Shown in pieces: positions 39,201 through 46,390 of a stretch of 64,000 nt of DNA. The stretch comes from Bacteroidales bacterium (GTDB lineage: Bacteria; Bacteroidota; Bacteroidia; Bacteroidales; JAADGE01). The position numbers and the translations under genes are program-made. Position 1 is the first letter of the stretch. The number at the start of each line of letters is the position of its first letter. Below the pieces are notes generated by a model. The model was given only the letters and a program-made list of their open reading frames with translations, was not told the DNA's origin and made no database searches. Where the stretch lies: assembly GCA_021648725.1 (NCBI GenBank), contig JAKISF010000017.1, forward strand, positions 1-64,000. The letters run 5' to 3'.

Positions 39201-39822
39201 AACAAATCTCAGAGGAATAGTAAAAGATGCTAATTCATTAATCCCTATTCATGCAACAGTTTCAATACACAATATTAATACACACGATTTAATTTCAGAA
39301 ACAGCATCAAGTAAAAGAACCGGAGTTTATTTTACATCTTTCTTTGCAGGAAAAGATTATAATATTAAGGCAACTTCAAAAGGCTACTGGACATATAAAG
39401 CCAATTTAAATATTCAACAGGTTACGACTTTTGAGAACATTACACACGATATTTTATTAAAGAAAATTGTAATTGACGAAGAAATTAAAACAGATAATCT
39501 TAGTTTTAAACCCGAAAACGCAGAATTATCGCCTCTTGCTATGGCAGAACTAGACAATATGTTGTCAATATTATTCTTAAACCCTGATATTCATATTGAA
39601 ATTTCCGGACATACTGATAATATGGAAGCTTTACTTGTTAACCCTATTGAATTATCAAAAATAAGAGCTTCATCTGTTGCATCATATCTTGTTAAAAACG
39701 GGCTTGATGAAGCAAGAATGAAAATCAGAGCAATGGGAAACTCTTCTCCGCGAACCCAAGACGACTCTGATGCTGGCAGAGCAAGAAACAGAAGGGTTGA
39801 AATAAGAGTCGCTGCGTTCTAA
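36238..39822 (+). CDS. Usher-like outer-membrane barrel fused to an OmpA domain
   Basis: 1194 residues from ATG 36238 (signal peptide about 1-24). Two Ig-like NEW3-type domains come first (about 30-250), then a long stretch of alternating strands (about 260-750) typical of a large outer-membrane barrel, including LGDYTGNVEQTMYGRGL, which resembles the GDY-type region of pilus ushers. A SdrD-type Ca-binding-like domain follows (YKDLNGNRIHDANEPG, about 755), as at the end of some ushers, then two carboxypeptidase-regulatory-like modules (about 860-930 and 990-1070) and an OmpA peptidoglycan-binding domain (about 1090-1194, SGHTDN and RARNRRVEIR). Usher function is inferred from architecture and neighbours. 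Confidence 0.6.
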   Translation: MTTLYKYLLFIFFIFFFNILIKGQIALDKGDIEVRFLKDKVEIIPGKSFFNVLLIKNTTNEDKSFNLKLNTPKGWEVIGDSYEKINLPPLGNIKLPVRVTVNNNAKGGVGYVIVATITDETGSIYDTEYSFLNIPIKSQINIKTARRSRYFDQKDLKSSFSLILENRGNIDEIVNITAKPDISLLVEDQNIFVENVMVEAGTTKTVMFDVQLKNNVDVEKFKVHKIKLNVSANDTVISKMLWFNYLDWKYVNEYPNYNLPLRIELTAFNIFSNTNAKYRGSITGKILLKKRREVTYSFENMNKDPSTNNIYINSRALVSIKTPKTTIFLGDYTGNVEQTMYGRGLFVSQKINKFGTINAVYTQRFPVIKDNYGLYYTHNFKKALTLELGGAYTDDRGINISSKSGYGKLNTRLFNKSRLSMLYGISETDDSRVNAGLINGWGYRLDFSLDLNKIDFKIYSQYGSPTYSGYTKGRNDTRAYLFIPISDKSMINTFYSYLSYTPYYVQNGELFYNRFTDYQQLRLIYFRQSVNNVQLFGGANIDQQRTNNLTSISDDIPFSSISLKGELGIKVYDSFSQRTFSLTGKFGYTNVYRYSEYYNDIYMGNTLSERTYPVSEITFNYKQKHIGLHMIYYNGPYNITQQFSYLYFSNFSKSLNIMPSYENDFFKRRLKLVIRSSYINDLIAKNSRINIMSSVMWHAKKGWDFRFVNTTSYQNTTSSSDVASVTSSYSTTYFEIGIIKSFHFNQPRLKYYNYKAVFYKDLNGNRIHDANEPGVEKVLADIQRSNREADAADVNYNGEFITNELFTNQEGSIEYINMAEGSYTIKYSPKDMNLGTFETDEVKKNFTINSDTVMHIPFLERNKLFGRVSLNRTKHSALGEIPIDNIKIIVEGDNKTYTSLTDKEGNFELYIPVSDYYKVKINNIFYEHFNLRQEYYIVKFNGYKQFELSFDFDEKDRKIAFDESDFLIDDDDVADNDFSFEDIKVIKQTNLRGIVKDANSLIPIHATVSIHNINTHDLISETASSKRTGVYFTSFFAGKDYNIKATSKGYWTYKANLNIQQVTTFENITHDILLKKIVIDEEIKTDNLSFKPENAELSPLAMAELDNMLSILFLNPDIHIEISGHTDNMEALLVNPIELSKIRASSVASYLVKNGLDEARMKIRAMGNSSPRTQDDSDAGRARNRRVEIRVAAF

Positions 39823-39890
39823 ATATTTTATAAAATGTTTTATAAAATTTGTTTTTTTTGTATATTGCACTTTATTAAAAAATTAAAAAT

Positions 39891-40322
39891 ATGAAACTTA
39901 TGAAACAAATTTTTACATTAAGCATTATCGCAATTTTATTTCTTACAAGTTGCGAATCGGTTGAAGACGCACAATTAGCTGCCGACGATTTTTTTGAAGC
40001 TTTTAATACAGAAAATGAAGCAAAAATGGAATCAATTTTAGATAAAGAATCTGTAATTGATGCCGGACTTAAAGGAACCTTTTATGATGTTTTTGACCAA
40101 CATGCAAGAGCTTTCGGAAAAGTAAATTCATACAGCCGGTACGGTTTTGCAACAAATACAAAAAACGGTGTAACAACAGTTTTGTTGAAGTTCAAATGTG
40201 AAACCGAAAAAGGAAAAACTGTTTATGAAAAACTCAACTTTGTTAAAAGAGGAGACGGCTATAAAGTGTTTCAATATGAATATAATATTGATCAGGCTGT
40301 TATTGATAAAGTAGAAGATTAA
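39891..40322 (+). CDS. Small lipoprotein of unknown function
   Basis: 143 residues. Lipobox FLTSC with Cys near residue 22. The rest forms an alpha-plus-beta domain reminiscent of the DUF4878/NTF2-like lipoproteins: a helical part (AADDFFEAFNTENEAKMESI) and strands (GVTTVLLKFKCE). It may belong to the preceding operon, 68 bases after the usher-like gene, and ends at a strong hairpin. Confidence 0.6.
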   Translation: MKLMKQIFTLSIIAILFLTSCESVEDAQLAADDFFEAFNTENEAKMESILDKESVIDAGLKGTFYDVFDQHARAFGKVNSYSRYGFATNTKNGVTTVLLKFKCETEKGKTVYEKLNFVKRGDGYKVFQYEYNIDQAVIDKVED

Positions 40323-40325
40323 ACA

Positions 40326-40381
40326 ATTAAAAGGATATATAATTAACTAATCAAAAAAAGTATTATATATCCTTTTAATTT
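40326..40381 (+). terminator. 19-bp perfect hairpin
   Basis: Arms 40326-40344 and 40363-40381 (AATTAAAAGGATATATAAT and its exact complement) with an 18-base A-rich loop. It follows the lipoprotein stop by 3 bases and separates it from the sensor gene. The 3' tail has few T, so it may stabilise the message end as much as terminate. Confidence 0.65.
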
Positions 40382-40431
40382 CGTATATTTACATGAAAAA
40401 TGGTATTATATCTCTCATTTAACCTAAAATT

Positions 40432-42117
40432 ATGTCATTTGTTAATAAGATTTCCGGTATCTTAAAACATGACCGAGAAAATAATTCAGAATCAGAAAAT
40501 GTTCAAAGAACACTTCTGTTAAATTTTACAATAGTTGCCGTAGCATTGTTGAATTTAATTTTCTCAATAACTAACTTTTTCTTTTTTGAAAGATTAATCA
40601 GTTATATCTTATTCCCGTTTTTTCTCTCTTTCACTTTAATTTTTTTTATTTTTAAAAAAACAAAAAATTACAGAGTTTGGTCTTTTGTATCAATAATTCT
40701 GATAACTATTCTATTTTTAATTCTTATAATTAAAGGTGCCGGTGATAAAACCTCTATTATTTGGGGCTTAACTTTTCCGACATTAGTTTTTTTTACTTTT
40801 TGTATTAAAAAAGCAAACCTATTTTCTTTAATCTTTTTTAGTGTTACACTTATTATTTTTATTGTGCCCGGCGGTAACTTATGGGTTGAGTACCCTGCTG
40901 ATTTAATTTTGAGATATACCGGAGCATATATTACAATTTTATTATTTATGCAATACTATTTAAGGTTAAAACAACAAGCGTTAAATAATAAAAACAAACA
41001 AATTATTGATTTGCAAAAAAAGCTAATGGAGAAACAAGAGTTTCTGTCTAAACTATCATATCAAATAAGAACACCGTTAAATAATATTGCAGGTATTTTT
41101 AATTTAAAACGGGATGTGTTAGGAGGTGAAGTTGTTGAAGAAGCTGAGTTGTCTGTCAGTAATTTGATTACTATTGTTAATTCTATTCCGGAAACTTTTG
41201 ATAAACGGTTACTTCAAATTAAAGGAGAAAAAGTGCTATTTAACATAAACTCAGTTATCAAAAAATCTGTAAGTCTCTTTGAAACAGATAAATACAGCAA
41301 TCTAAGGTGTTCTTTGCATCTTTCAGGTAAAATTCCTCAATTTGTTTTCGGAGATAGATTAATCCTTATTCAAATTATTATATCAGTAATCGACTTCTTC
41401 TATAACAATAATGAAAACGATTCTTTGAAGGTTGATTTAATTTCAACAACAAAAGATGATTCAGGTACAGTACTGCTCAAAATAAAAGGGAATGCTGATT
41501 GTCCTGTTTTAAAGGAATGTTTGTCTGACGGACAATATATTAACTTTGAAAAAATTGAAAATAAAGAGCTTTTAATGATAAAAGAGTTAACTTCTATTCT
41601 TGGCGGGCATTATGAAATTAATAATAATGAGTCTGAAACTTCATTCTTATTCAGCTTTGATTTTTCGCGTAATGAAATAAAAGAACAAGCAAGCAAAATA
41701 ATTTCAGATGATAATTTTTTTAATAAAAAGAACCGGAAAGATTTAAAAGATGTAACTGTATTATTAGTAGAAGATGATGTTATGAACAGCAAAGTTATGA
41801 CTTTAAATCTTCAAAAACATGTTAAAAAAATAATAATTGCAGAAAACGGTAAAGACGCTTTAGAAAAATATGCTTCAACAAGGGTTGATATTATTCTTAT
41901 GGATATAAGAATGCCCTTAATGGACGGATTTAAAACTACCGAAAAAATAAGAGAAGCCGAAATCGGAATCGGCTACCACATTCCTATAATTGCCGTAACC
42001 GCAAATGCGTCTTCCGAAATTAAGAAAAGATGTTTTGACGTAGGAATGAACGATTATACTACAAAACCTACAAATTTCAAGCTCTTACTTAAGAAGATGA
42101 AAGCACAATTAAGTTAA
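40432..42117 (+). CDS. Hybrid sensor protein with a degenerate kinase and intact receiver
   Basis: 561 residues. About five membrane helices (28-180), a short coiled coil, then a HisKA-like segment LSYQIRTPLNNIAG in which the usual phosphoacceptor His (S-H-E-I-R-T-P) is Tyr210. The ATPase-like part (about 300-420) also lacks a clear N-box (IQIIISVIDFFYNNNE) and a D-x-G-x-G box. The C-terminal receiver (about 440-561) is intact: VLLVEDD, phosphoacceptor Asp491 in LMDIRMP, VTAN and TKP. It may be a receiver that takes phosphate from another kinase and signals backward through a pseudokinase. Not part of a visible operon. Confidence 0.75.
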   Translation: MSFVNKISGILKHDRENNSESENVQRTLLLNFTIVAVALLNLIFSITNFFFFERLISYILFPFFLSFTLIFFIFKKTKNYRVWSFVSIILITILFLILIIKGAGDKTSIIWGLTFPTLVFFTFCIKKANLFSLIFFSVTLIIFIVPGGNLWVEYPADLILRYTGAYITILLFMQYYLRLKQQALNNKNKQIIDLQKKLMEKQEFLSKLSYQIRTPLNNIAGIFNLKRDVLGGEVVEEAELSVSNLITIVNSIPETFDKRLLQIKGEKVLFNINSVIKKSVSLFETDKYSNLRCSLHLSGKIPQFVFGDRLILIQIIISVIDFFYNNNENDSLKVDLISTTKDDSGTVLLKIKGNADCPVLKECLSDGQYINFEKIENKELLMIKELTSILGGHYEINNNESETSFLFSFDFSRNEIKEQASKIISDDNFFNKKNRKDLKDVTVLLVEDDVMNSKVMTLNLQKHVKKIIIAENGKDALEKYASTRVDIILMDIRMPLMDGFKTTEKIREAEIGIGYHIPIIAVTANASSEIKKRCFDVGMNDYTTKPTNFKLLLKKMKAQLS

Positions 42118-42188
42118 TTGAATTCTTTAATAAATATATTGAACTCCTTGTTGTTGGAATGTCTGATAACCATAAGTATTAAATTAAT

Positions 42189-42896
42189 ATGATGAACTTT
42201 TTTAAAGGGATATTTCGTTCAAAAGACGAACACAGCGAACCGCCAACCTTAAAGAATAATTTTGAAGAGCAAGTTTCAACAGCATTAAAAAAATGTATAG
42301 CAGAAAAAAATAAAGAGTTTGATAACATTTCAAATATTAAAAAATGGGCAAAAGATATTATACTTGAAATATTCGATGTACCCACCGCTTTTTGGTACGA
42401 AGAGTTAAGCGAGTATGAAAACATTAAATATCACGAAAATAACCTAAAAATAAGCAAAAGGTTAGTTGAGAAAACCGATAAGGTTATTGAAGAATACAGA
42501 GAACAAATAAAGTTGAGCGAATCAAAAATAAAGTTTTGTGAAACATTAATAAAAGAGTACGAAGAAATTATTGAAAGATACCGAAATACTCGTAAAAATA
42601 TTAAGCAAATCAGAAGTGAAGAAAATAAACTCAAATTGTTGAGTAAACATAAGAAAAGAATAGCAAAAATGAAATCTGAAACCGGAGACTTCGAGGGTAT
42701 GTTTGAAAAAACCGGTAAATTAGACTTATTACATGATGATATTGAAAAAATAGAAGAAGATTTCAGCATTAAACAAGAAGTTACCGAATATATCGCAAAC
42801 TTAGATAAAGAATTTGCCGAAGATACTGAAAATATTGACAGTTTGCCCATAAGAACAGAAATAGAGAAACTTACGAACGAAATTAAAAATAATTAA
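42189..42896 (+). CDS. Coiled-coil protein of unknown function
   Basis: 235 residues. No signal peptide. After an N-terminal part with KKWAKDIILEIFDVPTAFWY, residues about 75-200 form a long Lys/Glu-rich coiled coil. I recognise no family. The sequence just downstream (42898-43154) looks like decayed coding DNA, so this gene may once have had a partner or a longer C terminus. Two adjacent ATGs (42189, 42192). Confidence 0.6.
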   Translation: MMNFFKGIFRSKDEHSEPPTLKNNFEEQVSTALKKCIAEKNKEFDNISNIKKWAKDIILEIFDVPTAFWYEELSEYENIKYHENNLKISKRLVEKTDKVIEEYREQIKLSESKIKFCETLIKEYEEIIERYRNTRKNIKQIRSEENKLKLLSKHKKRIAKMKSETGDFEGMFEKTGKLDLLHDDIEKIEEDFSIKQEVTEYIANLDKEFAEDTENIDSLPIRTEIEKLTNEIKNN

Positions 42897-42897
42897 T

Positions 42898-43154
42898 TTT
42901 GAAATTGAGAACTTCATAAAAAAAACCGAACAAACTCACATCGAAAGTTTACAAAAAAATATGCCTTGTCTTATAACCGATTATTATCAATATGAACACA
43001 ATAAAAAGATATACTAATAAGTGAAAAAAAACGAATTAAAACAGAGCTGCCGCTTAATAATTTAAGAGAAGAATGTATTTGGAATTTTGATATGTCGGAA
43101 AACTTCATTAATAACAGAGAAATCAAATTCAAAGTCGCTGCTCTACAAGTTTAA
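42898..43154 (+). pseudogene. Possible decayed coding sequence
   Basis: Two open stretches in different frames read like protein: from 42898 (FEIENFIKKTEQTHIESLQK) to a double stop at 43015-43020, and from about 43027 (KRIKTELPLNNLREECIWNF) to TAA 43152-43154. Neither has a proper start. The second overlaps the tail end of the convergent transporter gene. They could be remnants of one gene joined by a frameshift; the function is not recognisable. Confidence 0.35.
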
Positions 43155-44517
43155 TCCTTTTTTTGTAGATTTTCCAAAGTAAAGCGGCTGAAATTAAGAA
43201 AGAAATAATAATTACCGGAATCATCAGTTTTTCATCAGTACTTTCTAAGTTATACCCTAATGTTTTTGCAACAGATTGAGAAATATTCGCGAAACCCAAT
43301 ATCATCGTAACCCACAAAACAATACCCATTAAAATATTGGAAATCCATCCGTTTAAATTGTCTTCACCTATAATTTCAGGATCATTTACCACATATATTA
43401 AAAATACGGCAATTAAAGGTAAAATTAACCCGTTAAAAGCCTGAGCAATAATAATAGCAGGAATAGGTTTAATTTCCATAAAACCAAAAATAAGTCCTAC
43501 TGCTAATACACCTCCTATTACTAATTTAAAATACAATTTATTAGGACTCCATTTTTTCTTATTTTTCTCTGTTGTAAATAAACTTTTTGCCGTAATTGCA
43601 GAAGCAAGAGGAGATGTTACGGCAGAAGAAAAACCTGCGGCAAACATTCCGAAACCAAAAATATAAACCGCAAACATTCCTATTTCTTTTTGAAGATGCC
43701 CTGTAAGTAAAGTATAGCCGTCTTTATTGAAGTTAAGATTTGAAAGAAATTCTGTTTTTTCAATTTCAGACATTGCCTCCGTAATAGCATTACCTACTCC
43801 CATAATTGACATAGAAATAATACCTCCGAAGATAATTGCAAATGCCAAACCGAAACGCATATCTTTAATCGACTGTTTTTTATCTAATGCCCCCGAACCT
43901 AAAAATAAATCGTAAGGTATAACAGTAGTTCCTATTAAAGCAATAATAATAAGTGCAGCCCCTTGCCCTTCCGGTATAATCGGAACAACACTTCCGTGAA
44001 GCACTTGCCCCCAGTCGGGTTTTAATGAAATTGAAGTAAATAAAAATGCTGCACCCATCATAAAAACAACCAAACCCATTAACTTTGCTATTTTATGAAC
44101 AGAATCTAACAAGAAGATTAAGATTGCCAAAGCACCGATACCTGCCACGAAATAATACGCAGGAATATCAAATATCATTTTTAACCCTGCAACCGCACCG
44201 AGAATATTACCTGTCTCATAAGCGGCACATCCTAAAACAATTGCAACTATAATTATAAATAAAACTAATGTTCTGCTTGATTTTCCCTCAAACTTTTTAG
44301 AAATTGCTTCTCCCAAGTTTAATTTGCTGTTAATAGCAAGTCGGGCACTTGCTTCTTGTAATAAAAGAGTTGCAAAAGTTGAAAAAACTAATGCCCAAAG
44401 AAGTTGAAAGTTAAAGAAAACTCCTGCCTTGGTAGCGGTTGTTATTGTACCCGGACCTATAAAAGCCGCTGATACAACCGACCAAAACAAAATACTTAAA
44501 ATACGTTTTCTTAACAT
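43129..44517 (-). CDS. Divergent Nramp-family metal transporter
   Basis: 462 residues, about 11 membrane helices, SLC11/Nramp fold. In classical MntH the unwound helix 1 carries D-P-G-N and helix 6 carries M-P-H, which bind Mn2+ or Fe2+. Here the aligned positions are G-P-G-T (21-24, followed by the conserved spacing to FQLLW) and I-P-Y (200-202, in GTTVIPYDLFLGSGA). The Asp, Asn and Met ligands are thus all replaced, so substrate or mechanism should differ; some Nramp-related clades are known to move Mg2+ or other substrates. The substrate cannot be named. Starts 32 bases after the cyclotransferase-like gene. Confidence 0.8.
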   Translation of the reverse strand: MLRKRILSILFWSVVSAAFIGPGTITTATKAGVFFNFQLLWALVFSTFATLLLQEASARLAINSKLNLGEAISKKFEGKSSRTLVLFIIIVAIVLGCAAYETGNILGAVAGLKMIFDIPAYYFVAGIGALAILIFLLDSVHKIAKLMGLVVFMMGAAFLFTSISLKPDWGQVLHGSVVPIIPEGQGAALIIIALIGTTVIPYDLFLGSGALDKKQSIKDMRFGLAFAIIFGGIISMSIMGVGNAITEAMSEIEKTEFLSNLNFNKDGYTLLTGHLQKEIGMFAVYIFGFGMFAAGFSSAVTSPLASAITAKSLFTTEKNKKKWSPNKLYFKLVIGGVLAVGLIFGFMEIKPIPAIIIAQAFNGLILPLIAVFLIYVVNDPEIIGEDNLNGWISNILMGIVLWVTMILGFANISQSVAKTLGYNLESTDEKLMIPVIIISFLISAALLWKIYKKRIKLVEQRL

Positions 44518-44549
44518 ACGTCAAAAGATTATAATGCAAATATAAAATT

Positions 44550-45059
44550 TTATTTCTTTAAATAGTGAAGCATATGTGAGATTAAGCCTTCAGCACCCAA
44601 ATCCTTGTTGTTATTATTTTCTAAGAACTTTTTTATTTCATCTATAGGTTTTGGTCGGTTAATCCAATCTCCGGAAGTAATTTTTATAGGCTCATTCCTT
44701 CTTTTATAAACAAAAGCATAGTTTTCCTCTTCCGAATTAAATGTAAACTGAGAGTCACTGTACTTCCAAATAGGTGCTAAATCTAAATCATAACCTTTCG
44801 GAAACTCGCCCGAAGTACTTTCTAAATGATCAATTCGTAATAACCCCGGAAAATCTAAATAGTACAATTCACCCATTGTTGCTACATTTTTTGTGTTGAA
44901 ATCAATATAAGCACTTCCTATTTCCGATTTCATTAATTGACCTTCCGTATAATATTTGCCCGAATAAATACTGCCGTTCATGTAGTATTCCAGTCTTCCG
45001 CCTTTCCTTAATGTTCCGAAAACAAATACTTTAATAGGAAAATCTACATTATTTATCAT
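44550..45059 (-). CDS. Gamma-glutamylcyclotransferase-like protein
   Basis: 169 residues. KVFVFGTLRKGGRLEYYMN is the Y/F-G-T-L-R substrate loop of the GGCT/AIG2 fold, and ATMGELYYLDFPGLLRIDHLE follows the family pattern with a Glu at the expected catalytic region. These enzymes release 5-oxoproline from gamma-glutamyl peptides or amines; the substrate is not determinable. A C-terminal extension of about 40 residues is unusual. Upstream of, and probably co-transcribed with, the Nramp-like gene. Confidence 0.7.
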   Translation of the reverse strand: MINNVDFPIKVFVFGTLRKGGRLEYYMNGSIYSGKYYTEGQLMKSEIGSAYIDFNTKNVATMGELYYLDFPGLLRIDHLESTSGEFPKGYDLDLAPIWKYSDSQFTFNSEEENYAFVYKRRNEPIKITSGDWINRPKPIDEIKKFLENNNNKDLGAEGLISHMLHYLKK

Positions 45060-45113
45060 TTATGTTTACTTTTGTTATTTAGAATTTGCAAGATATGTAT
45101 TATTAATCGGATA

Positions 45114-45698
45114 ATGAAACAAGACGAGAAAAAAAATATTTGCGTATTTTGTTCTTCAAGTGAAGCAATAAATAATATTTACTTTGAAAAAGCAGAAGAG
45201 TTAGCACACAAGATTATTGAAAATAAATATACGCTTGTTTTCGGAGGTGCTGATGTGGGCTTAATGAGAAAACTTGCCGAAACTGTAAGAGAACATAACG
45301 GATATGCAATAGGTGTAATACCGCAAAGAATTTTAGATAATAAGCTTGCTTGCAAAAAAATTAATGAATTGATTGTAACTCCTGATATGAATACTCGAAA
45401 AGCTAAATTAGCAGAATTGGCTGATGCTTTTATAGCTCTTCCCGGCGGTTTCGGAACTTTAGAAGAGCTTTCTGAAGTTATTACGGCAAAGCAACTCGGA
45501 TACCATAACAAACCCGTAATTATTTTAAATATTAACGGTTTTTATGATAATTTATTAAAGTTTTTTGAAACTCTTTATCTCGAAAAAGTTGCAAAATCTG
45601 ATTATCGTAAAATTTATTTTGTTACAAATTCAATTGAGAATGCTTTCAAATATATAGAAGAATATTCCCCTTTCGAAGCAGTTAAAAAATGGTTTTAA
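45114..45698 (+). CDS. LOG-family nucleotide 5'-monophosphate phosphoribohydrolase
   Basis: 194 residues from ATG 45114 (MKQDEKKNICVFCSSSEAIN); the open frame extends 42 bases upstream to a TTG, but those residues are not conserved in the family and lie in the divergent promoter region. The motif PGGFGTLEEL, shared by cytokinin-activating LOG enzymes and bacterial relatives, is complete, as is FGGADVGLMRKLAE. It likely cleaves the N-glycosidic bond of nucleoside monophosphates. Thirteen bases separate it from recR. Confidence 0.85.
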   Translation: MKQDEKKNICVFCSSSEAINNIYFEKAEELAHKIIENKYTLVFGGADVGLMRKLAETVREHNGYAIGVIPQRILDNKLACKKINELIVTPDMNTRKAKLAELADAFIALPGGFGTLEELSEVITAKQLGYHNKPVIILNINGFYDNLLKFFETLYLEKVAKSDYRKIYFVTNSIENAFKYIEEYSPFEAVKKWF

Positions 45699-45711
45699 AA
45701 TTTTTAAAAAA

Positions 45712-46326
45712 ATGCAAGATATCGACTATTCATCAAAATTATTAAATAATGCCGTTGCCGAATTTGCAAAATTGCCGGGAATAGGAAGCAAAACAGCTTT
45801 AAGGTTAGTTCTTCATTTATTAAAGAAAACGGAAGAAGATGTAACGGTTTTCGGAGAAACAATTATTGAACTAAAAAAAAAGATTAAAAAATGTAAAATT
45901 TGTAAAAATGTTTCAGATTATGATGTGTGTGAAATTTGTAAAAACAAACAAAGAAACAATTCGCAAATTTGTATAGTTGAAAATATTAATGACGTAATTG
46001 CAATTGAGAAAACAAGGCAATACAACGGCTCGTATCATGTTTTAAACGGTTTAATTTCTCCTATGGACGGAATAGGTCCGGATAATATTGAAATCGATTC
46101 TTTGGTTGAGAGATTAGAAAATTCAAAAACAGAAGAAATTATATTAGCACTGAATACAACTCCGGAGGGAGATACAACAAACTACTATTTATATAAGAAA
46201 ATATCAGATTTTAACATTAAAGTAACTGTTTTATCAAAGGGGGTTTCAATAGGAAGTGAGTTGCAATATACCGATGAAATAACTCTCGGAAAATCAATTG
46301 TAAACAGAATTATATTTGAAAATTAA
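45712..46326 (+). CDS. recR: Recombination mediator RecR
   Basis: 204 residues. RecR works with RecO (and RecF) to load RecA on gapped DNA. N-terminal helix-hairpin-helix (LPGIGSKTALRLVLHLLK), a four-Cys zinc finger (CKICKNVSDYDVCEICKNK), a Toprim domain (ICIVENINDVIAIEKTRQYN, YHVLNGLISPMDGIGPDNI) and the C-terminal ATLSKGVSIG-type segment are all present. Length normal. Confidence 0.96.
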   Translation: MQDIDYSSKLLNNAVAEFAKLPGIGSKTALRLVLHLLKKTEEDVTVFGETIIELKKKIKKCKICKNVSDYDVCEICKNKQRNNSQICIVENINDVIAIEKTRQYNGSYHVLNGLISPMDGIGPDNIEIDSLVERLENSKTEEIILALNTTPEGDTTNYYLYKKISDFNIKVTVLSKGVSIGSELQYTDEITLGKSIVNRIIFEN

Positions 46327-46390
46327 TTGCAAAGTACACAAGACATTTTAATTTTGTAATGTAAGAAAACGAAAACTATAGAAAACATCA

